Shown piece after piece: positions 1-6,898 of a DNA stretch of 12,645 bases (the first letter of the stretch is position 1; every line of letters starts with the position of its first letter). Below the pieces are notes generated by a model, which did not search any database, was not told the origin of the DNA, and was given only the letters and a program-made list of their open reading frames with translations. Origin of the DNA: MWAR01 sp036567845 (GTDB lineage Bacteria; Muiribacteriota; Ozemobacteria; Ozemobacterales; Ozemobacteraceae); assembly GCA_036567845.1 (NCBI GenBank), contig DATCTT010000294.1, forward strand, positions 1 to 12,645, given 5' to 3'. Made by a program: the position numbers and the translations under genes.

Positions 1-10
1 GGTTTCCCAT
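1..10 (-). CDS. Start of a gene running off the left edge (first three codons only)
   Basis: On the minus strand an ATG (bases 10 to 8) is preceded by GAAGGAGCAGCACA, an AAGGAG ribosome binding site at normal spacing. It is followed by Gly and Asn codons before the window ends. The good ribosome binding site is the only evidence, since no product can be read from three codons. The gene would be transcribed leftwards, the same direction as the unknown membrane protein and LprI-like genes to its right. Confidence 0.4.
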
Positions 11-311
11 TGTGCTGCTCCTTCATCAAATCATACAGCAGCTTTATCACTTATAGCCTTGACCAGTTTTCCCGGACCACCACTCTTCTGGGGCTTCCAA
101 ATTTGTACAGCGAGATAATTCATGGTGCAGAAATATCTACCCCGGGAATGTGAGATTGAGCGGACCAGCATCGCTTCCCTCGCTCTGCCGATGGCGACGC
201 TCGGCGGTCCGGTCACCGCGGGCGTTGTGGCATGATTCGGGTTGGAGCATTACCTCACAAAGTCTGGTGTGATTCGGGTTTCAGAATAGGCAAGGCCCAA
301 GCGTACTTGTG
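11..311. other. 300-base stretch with no convincing gene
   Basis: This stretch is more AT-rich than the rest of the window. It holds one short minus-strand reading frame (ATG at 123, stop at 31-33, 30 codons) with no recognisable ribosome binding site and no family resemblance. That frame could be a leader peptide or a gene remnant for the gene starting at base 10, but I do not call it. It also holds a short direct repeat (233-243 and 270-280) and an inverted repeat TCACA/TGTGA (255-259 and 268-272). The inverted repeat lies just beyond the 3' end of the membrane protein gene and has no following T run, so it is not a standard terminator. Confidence 0.5.
233..280. repeat. Two copies of an 11-bp direct repeat, 37 bp apart
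   Basis: TGATTCGGGTT occurs at 233-243 and again at 270-280, inside the gene-poor left stretch. The preceding bases are also loosely alike (GGCA and GGTG). With only two copies it may be chance, a degraded minisatellite or a pair of protein-binding sites. Confidence 0.35.
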
Positions 312-743
312 TCAGAATGGATAGCTGTGGCCGACGTACCAGACCTCGTTGAAAATTTTCCCCACCGGAAGCTGCCAGGCGACGGCGATCGACTGGTCGT
401 AGAAAAAGCTTCCAAGATGCACGAGGGAATACGCCGCATACGCCCACAGCACCACACGCACCACGATCATCAGGGACACGTAGCGGCCCCACAGGGCAAC
501 GAAGTTGCCGAGCACGCCGATCGTCCCGATATAGACCGTGAAGTTTGCAAACAAAGCCAGCGGATTGACGACCCGAAACTTGAACGTCGCCGGATCCCAC
601 CAGTGACAATAAAACGGATAACCGTAAATCGAGATCAGCGGTCCATCATCGAGCTGCAGCTGGGCTTTCGCTGTCAGCCAGCAGAACGCAATGATCCCCA
701 AGGCCAGACCAAAATCAAATCGGTATTTCAATGGTGTAGCCAT
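312..743 (-). CDS. Small integral membrane protein of unknown function (143 aa)
   Basis: I do not recognise this family. From the chosen start the protein has a short basic N-terminus, a hydrophobic segment at about residues 11-27, a polar stretch rich in aromatics (about 35-58, including CHWWD), and two more membrane segments at about 62-82 and 87-109. It ends in a hydrophilic tail, VWYVGHSYPF. Three membrane spans therefore seem likely. The start at 743 is chosen because GGAGAGGAAA sits about 5 bases upstream; a start 16 codons further upstream has no such site and would run into the preceding gene. It begins 22 bases after the stop of the LprI-like gene in the same direction, so the two are probably co-transcribed and may act together in the envelope. 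Function is unknown. Confidence 0.7.
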   Translation of the reverse strand: MATPLKYRFDFGLALGIIAFCWLTAKAQLQLDDGPLISIYGYPFYCHWWDPATFKFRVVNPLALFANFTVYIGTIGVLGNFVALWGRYVSLMIVVRVVLWAYAAYSLVHLGSFFYDQSIAVAWQLPVGKIFNEVWYVGHSYPF

Positions 744-765
744 TGCCGTTTCCTCTCCACGTGCT

Positions 766-1275
766 TCAGATATCCAGGGTCCGGAGCGCATCCGCCAGTT
801 CCTGCGCGCGCTCTCTAACGAGCTTCATCCGCGCAGCTGCCAGCATCGGGCCGAACATGGTGCCTTCCTTCCGGCCAAACACGTCGAGCAACCGAGCAAA
901 CTCCGCATCGCGAAACGCCAGCCAGGCTCGCTGGGCATCGCGCAGCCGCTTCCGACCGGCTTCGTCAAGCCGCGCCGTCAGGTCTCGGTAACAGCGGTTC
1001 AGCTCGGCATCCCACAGGCGCTCCCCTTTATCGAAGGCATGGTTCTGCCCTGCCGTCGATTCGTCCCTTTCCAGCAGCGCCGTGACCTGCCGGTCTATGG
1101 GGTGCTCCTGGCCCATGTCGCGGGGTTCCGTCGCCACGGCTGGTTCGGCAACAGGCCCCGGCACGTCGGCACGCCGAGCCGTCAGAAGGCCGCTCCCATT
1201 GACTGCCATCACAGGCGTCGCTGTCAGATACCCCAGCAGCAGCGCGATACCAAACCGCTCATACGGTTTGCCCAT
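766..1275 (-). CDS. Secreted LprI-like (DUF1311) protein, possible lysozyme-inhibitor family (169 aa)
   Basis: Residues 1-24 look like a signal peptide: a basic start (MGKPYERF), a hydrophobic core (IALLLGYL) and a likely cleavage site after VMA. A low-complexity linker follows to about residue 80. The C-terminal half (about 85-165) matches the DUF1311/LprI pattern: WDAELNRCYRDL (88-99), then AQRAWLAFRDAEF (114-126), both hallmarks of the family. Some members inhibit host lysozyme; many have no known role. The Cys usually following RDAE is Phe126 here, and Cys95 is the only cysteine in the mature protein, so the typical disulfide cannot form. The start at 1275 has GGAGAGAG just upstream; the alternative GTG at 1287 overlaps that site. 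It is the first gene of a leftward pair with the small membrane protein. Confidence 0.72.
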   Translation of the reverse strand: MGKPYERFGIALLLGYLTATPVMAVNGSGLLTARRADVPGPVAEPAVATEPRDMGQEHPIDRQVTALLERDESTAGQNHAFDKGERLWDAELNRCYRDLTARLDEAGRKRLRDAQRAWLAFRDAEFARLLDVFGRKEGTMFGPMLAAARMKLVRERAQELADALRTLDI

Positions 1276-1308
1276 ATCTCTCTCCACCGAATGATCACTC
1301 TCACGTTC

Positions 1309-1337
1309 ATTTTACCGCGAACCGGAAAAAAAATCAT
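1309..1337 (-). promoter_or_regulatory. Possible promoter of the LprI-like/membrane protein pair
   Basis: Read on the minus strand, ATGATT (1337-1332) is followed 17 bases later by TAAAAT (1314-1309), a five-of-six match to the -10 consensus. The -35 matches only three of six, and the spacer contains a T8 run. Transcription would start about 25-30 bases before the ribosome binding site and ATG at 1275. The location is right, but the match is moderate. Confidence 0.35.
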
Positions 1338-1440
1338 CTTCCTCAACTTTTCGTGGCTAAGACACCCTGACCCCCACCTCTGGCACATGCTGCAGGAACC
1401 CCGCCAGGCGGTTGCGGCAGCTCTGCGTATGCCCATCACC

Positions 1441-1470
1441 TTGACTTTGGCCGGCCCGTTCAAGTAGATT
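1441..1470 (+). promoter_or_regulatory. Candidate sigma-70-type promoter of fabH
   Basis: TTGACT at 1441-1446 matches the -35 consensus in five of six bases. After an 18-base spacer, TAGATT at 1465-1470 matches the -10 in four of six. Predicted initiation near 1477 would leave a leader of about 38 bases carrying the AGGAG site for the ATG at 1515. It lies in the 239-base divergent gap between the LprI-like gene and fabH. Confidence 0.42.
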
Positions 1471-1514
1471 CAAACGCTTTTCAGACAGATATCACCGACC
1501 ACAGGAGCATCCGC

Positions 1515-2531
1515 ATGCGCACCCTCCGGCAGGCTACGATCCTCGGCACTGGCATCCATCTTCCCGAGAAACGGCTGACCAACTTCGATCTCGAGAAAAT
1601 GGTCGACACGTCGGATGAGTGGATCGTGACCCGCTCGGGAATCCGCGAGCGCCGGCTGGTCGAGCCGCACCAGAAGACGTCGGACATCGCGGTTCTCGCG
1701 GCGGAAATGGCCCTGCGGAACAGCGGTATCCGGCCCGAGCAGATCGGCGCTGTCCTGCTCGCCACCTTCACCCCCGACCGCCCCATCTCGGCCACCTCGG
1801 CGGTGATTGCTCACCGGCTCGGCTGCAAGAATGCGGCCGCCTGCGACATCGAGGTCGCCTGTTCCGGCTTTGTCTACACAACCACCATCGCCTCGAACTT
1901 CATCGCCACCGGCATGATGGATTACGTGCTCGTGATTGGCGCCGACATCCTCTCGAAGGTGATCGATTTCACCGACCGCAACACCTGCGTGCTGTTCGGC
2001 GACGGCGCCGGCGCCCTGGTGCTCGGCCCCTCGCAGAAACCGGGCGAAGGGATCTTCGACGCCCTGCTCGGCGCCGACGGCGGCGGCTCAGAGCACATCA
2101 CGATCCCGGCTGGCGGCACCGAGACCCCGACCACCGCCGAGACCGTCGAGAAGCGGCTCCACTACGTCAAGATCAACGGCAAGGAAGTCTTCAAGTTCTC
2201 GACCCGCATCGTGGGTGACATGATCGAGCAGGTGCTCACCCGCAACAACCTGACCCTTGACGACGTGAAGCTGATCATCCCGCACCAGGCGAACATCCGC
2301 ATCATCGAGTCGGCCGCGGGCCGCTTCAACTGTCCGCTCGACAAGTTCTTCGTGAACCTCGACAAGTATGGCAACACCGTCGCGGCCACCATCCCGATCT
2401 GCCTCCACGAGGCCCTCCAGGCCGGCCGTATCAAGGAAGGCGACCTCGTCCTGCTCGCCGGATTTGGCGGCGGGCTGAGCTGGGGAACCATCGCGCTGCG
2501 CTGGGGCTCCTACCAGCCGCCGGCGGCCTGA
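1515..2531 (+). CDS. fabH: Beta-ketoacyl-ACP synthase III (338 aa)
   Basis: FabH condenses an acyl-CoA primer with malonyl-ACP, the first step of type II fatty acid synthesis, in the cytoplasm. The thiolase-fold signature is intact. The N-terminal TSDEWIVTRSGIRERR (32-47) is followed by the nucleophile Cys116 in DIEVACSGFVY, His257 in IIPHQAN and Asn287 in YGNTVAATIP, together the Cys-His-Asn triad. FGDGAGALVL (161-170), KINGKEVFKF (219-228) and the C-terminal GFGGGLSWG are also typical. At 338 residues it is slightly longer than the common 310-330, through a short GSYQPPAA tail and small loops. The ATG has AGGAG about 9 bases upstream. FabH substrate choice (acetyl-CoA versus branched acyl-CoA) cannot be told from sequence by eye. 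The next gene on the strand is isobutyryl-CoA mutase, 144 bases downstream, making branched primers plausible. The FabH call is firm; the primer preference is inference. Confidence 0.95.
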   Translation: MRTLRQATILGTGIHLPEKRLTNFDLEKMVDTSDEWIVTRSGIRERRLVEPHQKTSDIAVLAAEMALRNSGIRPEQIGAVLLATFTPDRPISATSAVIAHRLGCKNAAACDIEVACSGFVYTTTIASNFIATGMMDYVLVIGADILSKVIDFTDRNTCVLFGDGAGALVLGPSQKPGEGIFDALLGADGGGSEHITIPAGGTETPTTAETVEKRLHYVKINGKEVFKFSTRIVGDMIEQVLTRNNLTLDDVKLIIPHQANIRIIESAAGRFNCPLDKFFVNLDKYGNTVAATIPICLHEALQAGRIKEGDLVLLAGFGGGLSWGTIALRWGSYQPPAA

Positions 2532-2632
2532 GTGGCTCCCTTCCGGGAACACAGCTTTCGGTGATCCCCCGCCGACCCGGGTTCGCTCTCCGTCCCGGCC
2601 CGGTGGTTTTGCCCTGTGCGCAAGATATCGCC

Positions 2633-2645
2633 AATATATAATATT
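2633..2645 (+). promoter_or_regulatory. AT-rich -10 region of the icmF promoter
   Basis: The gap between fabH and icmF is GC-rich until about 2630, then contains an AT island with a perfect TATAAT at 2637-2642. The surrounding 13 bases form a perfect palindrome, AATAT-ATA-ATATT. No good -35 lies 16-18 bases upstream (TTGCCC at 2609-2614 is 22 bases away), so an activator may be needed. Initiation near 2649 would give a leader of about 27 bases. It would also place the in-frame GTG at 2616 upstream of the transcript, supporting the ATG at 2676 as start. Confidence 0.45.
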
Positions 2646-2675
2646 AGAACACATAGAATAGGAACGGTTACCGCC

Positions 2676-5600
2676 ATGACAGACACGACCCTGTATAAGC
2701 CCCGGAACCAGATCCGGATCGTCACCGCCACCTCGCTCTTCGACGGTCACGACGTCTCCGTGAACATCATGCGCCGCCTCCTGCAGCAGGGGGGCGCCGA
2801 GGTGATCCATCTCGGCCACAACCGCAGCGTGCGCGAGATCATCGAGGCCGCCGTCCAGGAGGACGCGCAGGCCGTCGCCATCAGCTCTTACCAGGGCGGG
2901 CACATGGAATTCTTCTCATATCTGCGCTCCTGCGCCGACGAGGCGGGCCGGAAGGATCTGCTGATCTTCGGCGGCGGCGGCGGTGTCATCCTGCCGCAGG
3001 AGGCGGAGCAGCTGCACGCGCTGGGCGTCACGCGCCTGTATTCTCCCGAGGATGGCCGCCGCATGGGCCTCCAGGGCATGATCTCGGATATCATCCAGCG
3101 GTGTGACCACGCCTTCGATGTCTGGCCGGCCGAGCTCGGCACCGAGCCGATCTCCGCGAGTCAGCCTCTCCGTCTCGCCCGCGCGCTCACGCTGCTCGAG
3201 ACGGCCCGCGACCGGCTTCCCATGGCTGTTAAAGCCCAGCTTGAAAAGGGCCGTCGCGCCGTCACCCTCGAGAATGCCGGTCCCGGCCATATCGGCGAAC
3301 CGCCGCTGGTGCTGGGCGTCACCGGGCCAGGCGGCGCCGGCAAGAGCAGTCTTACCGACGAACTGATCCGCCGGTTCCGGCTCGAGTATCCTGACCGCCG
3401 GTACTGCGTGCTCAGCATCGACCCCTCGAAGAAGAAGACGGGCGGAGCTCTGCTCGGCGATCGCATCCGGATGAACGCGATCGACCATCCGACGGTGTTC
3501 ATGCGCAGCCTCGCCACGCGGGGAAGCGGCAGCGAGCTGTCCGAAGCGATCGCGGACTCGGTGAGCCTGGCGCGGGCCGCCGGCTTCGACCTGATCATCG
3601 TCGAGACGAGCGGGATCGGCCAGGGCGACACCGGCATCCTCGGCATCGCGGATGTCGCGCTGTATGTCATGACCAGCGAGTTCGGCGCCCCGATGCAGCT
3701 CGAGAAGATCGACATGCTCGACTTCGCAGACGTGATCGCGATCAACAAGTTTGACCGGCGCGGCTCGGAGGACGCCTGGCGCGACGTGTGCCGCCAGCTC
3801 CGCCGCACCCGGTATGAGGGGCGGCCGGTCGAGCCCGAGACGATGCCGGTGTTCGGCACGATGGCCAGCGCCTGGAACGACGACGGAGCGAACGGTCTAT
3901 ACCGCGAACTCCAGGCGGTGCTCAACCGTCGTGGCGGTACCGAGGCCTGGAAGCCGCTGGTCGAACTGAGCTGTGCGAGGCGCACGAGAAATATATCGCC
4001 CATTATCCCTCAGAATCGCACGAACTACCTGGCTGAGATCGCGGCAACGGTGCGCGAGTATCACCAGGAGACCACGGCCGAAGCTCTCGCGGCGAAGCAG
4101 GCCCAGGCCTGCGAAACGGCGCTCGGCCTCGTGACCGGCGAGGAGGCGCGCGAGGAGCTCCGCCGACAGCGCGATGAGGCGTGGGGCAAGCTCCCGCCAC
4201 GTATCCAGAGTGCCCTGCTTGGCTGGCCCGAGCTGGCGGCGAACTACCGCGGCGACGCGTTCCGGTATTCCGTCCGCGGGAAGACGTTCGAGGTGCCGAC
4301 GCACACGGTCTCGCTCGCGGGGCTGAAAATCCCGCGTGTCGCGCTTCCCGATACCGAAGAGTATGCCACGCTCGTGCGGTTCATCCGCGAGGAGAATGTG
4401 CCGGGCTCGTTCCCGTATACCGCGGGGGTGTTCCCATTCCGCCGCGCCGACGAGGATCCCAAGCGCCAGTTCGCGGGGGAAGGCGGGCCGAAGCGCACCA
4501 ACAAACGCTTCCATTTCCTGACCGCGAATGACCCGGCCAAGCGGCTCTCGACAGCCTTCGACAGCGTGACGCTGTACGGCCAGGATCCGCAGGAGCGGCC
4601 CGACGTGTTCGGCAAGGTCGGCGAGAGCGGCGTCAGCATCGCCACGATCGAGGACATGCGCGACCTGTTCGACGGGTTCGACCTGTGTGACCCCAACACC
4701 AGCGTCAGCATGACGATCAATGGCCCCGCCCCGATCATGCTGGCGTTTTATATGGCGAATGCTATTGATCAGCAACTCCAGCGGGCCGAGGCCGCGAAAG
4801 GCTCGCCGCTCACCGCCGGGGATCGTGCGAAGGTGCGCGCGGACACGCTGAAAACGGTCCGCGGCACGGTCCAGGCGGACATTCTCAAGGAGGATCAGGC
4901 ACAGAACACCTGCATCTTCTCGATCGATTTCGCCCTGAAGATGCTGGGCGATATCCAGGAGTTCTTCATAAAAAACGAGGTGCGCAACTACTACTCGATC
5001 AGCATCTCGGGCTACCACATCGCCGAGGCCGGGGCGAACCCGATCTCCCAGCTCGCGTTCACGCTGGCGAACGGCTTTTCGTTTGTCGAGTATTACCTGA
5101 GCCGCGGGATGAAAATCGACGAGTTCGCGCCAAACCTGTCGTTCTTCTTCAGCAACGGCATGGACCCGGAGTATTCGGTCATCGGCAGAGTTGCACGGCG
5201 TATCTGGGCCATCGCGATGCGCAACCGGTACCATGCGAACGAGCGGTCGCAGAAGCTGAAATACCACTGCCAGACGAGCGGCCGATCGTTGCACGCGCAG
5301 GAGATCCAATTCAACGACATCCGCACGACGCTCCAGGCCCTGCTGGCCGTGAACGAGAACGCCAACTCGCTGCACACGAACGCCTACGACGAGGCGATCA
5401 CGACCCCGACCGAGGAGAGCGTGCGGCGCAGCATGGCGATCCAGCTCATCATCAACCGCGAGTATGGCGTGGCGAAGAACGAGAACCCGACGCAGGGCAG
5501 CTACTTTACCGAATGGCTGACCGACGAGGTCGAGAAGGCGGTTCTGGCCGAGTTCGAGCGGATCAGCTCGCGCGGAGGCGTTCTCGGGGCAATGGAGACG

Positions 5601-5966
5601 CAGTATCAGCGCGCGAAGATCCAGGACGAGAGCATGCATTACGAAATGCTCAAGCACACCGGCGAGCTGCCGATCATCGGCGTCAACACCTATCTCAACC
5701 CGCACCAGGACGAACTTGGCAAGTCGGTCGAGATCCAGCTCGCACGCGCGACGCAGGATGAGAAGAGCGAGCAGCTGGCGCGCGTTGACGCGTTCAAGCG
5801 CCGGAACGAAGCTGCCTGCGCCGAGGCGCTCGCGCGGCTTCGCGAGGTCGTGCTGTCTGGCGGCAACATCTTCGAGGAGCTGTTGAATACCGTTCACTAT
5901 GCCACGCTCGGCCAGATCACCTCGACGCTTTTCACGGTCGGCGGCCAGTATCGCCGCTCGGTCTGA
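2676..5966 (+). CDS. icmF: Fused isobutyryl-CoA mutase IcmF: B12 domain, G-protein chaperone and mutase in one chain (1096 aa)
   Basis: IcmF uses adenosylcobalamin to interconvert isobutyryl-CoA and n-butyryl-CoA, with a built-in GTPase that guards cofactor loading. The order here is the known IcmF order. A B12-binding domain spans about 12-150, with FDGHD at 22-26 (His25 the cobalt ligand) and the GGGGG turn at 99-103. The MeaB/ArgK-type GTPase spans about 208-420: Walker A GPGGAGKSS (217-225), DPSKKKTGG (249-257), VETSGIGQGD (309-318) and NKFD (357-360). After a helical linker the TIM-barrel mutase domain runs from about 535 to the end, with SGYHIAEAGANP (778-789; His781 catalytic). Phe586 (AGVFPF) and Gln743 (AQNTCIF) sit where methylmalonyl-CoA mutases carry Tyr and Arg, as expected for an isobutyryl-CoA enzyme. 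The ATG at 2676 matches where the family starts; its AGGAA site is rather distant (about 12 bases). The hydrolase gene follows after 20 bases. Confidence 0.95.
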   Translation: MTDTTLYKPRNQIRIVTATSLFDGHDVSVNIMRRLLQQGGAEVIHLGHNRSVREIIEAAVQEDAQAVAISSYQGGHMEFFSYLRSCADEAGRKDLLIFGGGGGVILPQEAEQLHALGVTRLYSPEDGRRMGLQGMISDIIQRCDHAFDVWPAELGTEPISASQPLRLARALTLLETARDRLPMAVKAQLEKGRRAVTLENAGPGHIGEPPLVLGVTGPGGAGKSSLTDELIRRFRLEYPDRRYCVLSIDPSKKKTGGALLGDRIRMNAIDHPTVFMRSLATRGSGSELSEAIADSVSLARAAGFDLIIVETSGIGQGDTGILGIADVALYVMTSEFGAPMQLEKIDMLDFADVIAINKFDRRGSEDAWRDVCRQLRRTRYEGRPVEPETMPVFGTMASAWNDDGANGLYRELQAVLNRRGGTEAWKPLVELSCARRTRNISPIIPQNRTNYLAEIAATVREYHQETTAEALAAKQAQACETALGLVTGEEAREELRRQRDEAWGKLPPRIQSALLGWPELAANYRGDAFRYSVRGKTFEVPTHTVSLAGLKIPRVALPDTEEYATLVRFIREENVPGSFPYTAGVFPFRRADEDPKRQFAGEGGPKRTNKRFHFLTANDPAKRLSTAFDSVTLYGQDPQERPDVFGKVGESGVSIATIEDMRDLFDGFDLCDPNTSVSMTINGPAPIMLAFYMANAIDQQLQRAEAAKGSPLTAGDRAKVRADTLKTVRGTVQADILKEDQAQNTCIFSIDFALKMLGDIQEFFIKNEVRNYYSISISGYHIAEAGANPISQLAFTLANGFSFVEYYLSRGMKIDEFAPNLSFFFSNGMDPEYSVIGRVARRIWAIAMRNRYHANERSQKLKYHCQTSGRSLHAQEIQFNDIRTTLQALLAVNENANSLHTNAYDEAITTPTEESVRRSMAIQLIINREYGVAKNENPTQGSYFTEWLTDEVEKAVLAEFERISSRGGVLGAMETQYQRAKIQDESMHYEMLKHTGELPIIGVNTYLNPHQDELGKSVEIQLARATQDEKSEQLARVDAFKRRNEAACAEALARLREVVLSGGNIFEELLNTVHYATLGQITSTLFTVGGQYRRSV

Positions 5967-5986
5967 CGCGGTCAGGGAAGACGGCG

Positions 5987-6898
5987 ATGTCGCGTATCAC
6001 CTTTCTGACAGCCATCGAGGGAAACCGGCAGCGGCTCGACGGCGGGGCGATGTTCGGAAACGCGCCCCGTGACATGTGGAAATCCTGGGCAGCACCCGAC
6101 GACCGGAACCGGATCGACCTGGCCTGCCGCTCGCTGCTCGTGCGGACTGACGAGGGGCGCACCCTGCTGTTCGAGGCCGGGATCGGCGCATTTTTCGACC
6201 CGAAGATGCAGGACAGGTACGGCGTGAGCCCGGCGCACCACGCGCTTCTGGAAAACCTCTGCCGGGCCGGCATCCGCGAGGAGGAGATCGACGCGGTGAT
6301 CCTGTCGCATCTCCATTTCGACCACGCCGGCGGCCTTCTGTCGGCGTTCGGGGACGGCGAGCCGCGGTTACTGTTTCCCAGGGCGCAGTATTACGTCGCC
6401 GAGTCCCAGTGGCAACGTGCTTGCCATCCACATTTGCGTGACCGGGCCTCGTTCGTGCCGGTGCTGAACGAGTTGCTGGAGAGATCGGGCCGTATCCGGA
6501 TCGTTCCGGCCTCGGGAGCGTCCGACCTGGCGCCGCTCGTCAAATTCACCCTCTCGGACGGTCACACGCCCGGGATGCTGGTTTCCTGGATCGAGGCACC
6601 GAACGGGCCGGTGGTGTTCGCAGCCGATCTGATGCCGGGCGCCGTCTGGGTCAACGCGGCGGTCTCGATGGGCTACGACCGGCATCCCGAGCTGCTGATC
6701 GACGAGAAACAAGTCGTGCTTGCCGAGCTTGCCCGTCAGGGCGGATACCTTTTCTTCACGCACGATCCACAGATGCCGTTCGCACGCGTACGGGCCGACG
6801 CGAAAGGGCGCATGGCCGCGATTCCGGCCTGCGCCAGCGAAGTGATGGAGCCTGCGGACGAGCCGGTTACGCCTGAAGCGTCAGCCCGAACGGTCTGA
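5987..6898 (+). CDS. Metallo-beta-lactamase-fold hydrolase (303 aa)
   Basis: This is a two-metal hydrolase of the glyoxalase II/lactonase-like part of the superfamily. The metal-binding signature is LSHLHFDHAGG (107-117; His108, His110, Asp112, His113). It is followed by His193 in SDGHTPGM, Asp214 in FAADLMPG and His259 in FFTHDP, which fill the remaining ligand positions in the usual order. The N-terminus has no signal peptide, so it is probably cytoplasmic. Substrate is unknown; a thioester, lactone or phosphodiester are all possible. It starts 20 bases after icmF with a weak GGGAAG site and is probably in the same transcript, so a role on an acyl-CoA-derived compound is a reasonable but unproven guess. 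Its last 32 bases overlap the 3' end of hydF on the other strand. Confidence 0.85.
   Translation: MSRITFLTAIEGNRQRLDGGAMFGNAPRDMWKSWAAPDDRNRIDLACRSLLVRTDEGRTLLFEAGIGAFFDPKMQDRYGVSPAHHALLENLCRAGIREEEIDAVILSHLHFDHAGGLLSAFGDGEPRLLFPRAQYYVAESQWQRACHPHLRDRASFVPVLNELLERSGRIRIVPASGASDLAPLVKFTLSDGHTPGMLVSWIEAPNGPVVFAADLMPGAVWVNAAVSMGYDRHPELLIDEKQVVLAELARQGGYLFFTHDPQMPFARVRADAKGRMAAIPACASEVMEPADEPVTPEASARTV

Noticed and set aside
31..216. Minus-strand open frame of 61 codons, or 30 codons from the ATG at 123
   Set aside because: No ribosome binding site, no recognisable family and an odd composition. It may be a remnant, but this is not enough to call a gene.
255..272. TCACA/TGTGA inverted repeat as a terminator or Rex/CRP site
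   Set aside because: No T run follows on either strand, and the arms are in the opposite order from Rex or CRP sites.
1224..1463. Minus-strand open frame of 79 codons overlapping the LprI-like start
   Set aside because: No ribosome binding site or domain; it runs across the LprI-like gene's promoter and signal peptide in another frame.
2554..2610. GC-rich inverted stretches after fabH as a terminator
   Set aside because: Stems are imperfect and only a short T4 follows, so I cannot support a defined terminator.
2616..2675. Upstream GTG start adding 20 residues to IcmF
   Set aside because: It has no ribosome binding site, lies upstream of the likely transcription start, and the extra residues do not look like the family N-terminus.
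3161..5897. Long minus-strand open frames opposite icmF (280 and 666 codons)
   Set aside because: They are antisense shadows of a strongly coding GC-rich gene, are highly Arg-rich and show no domain.
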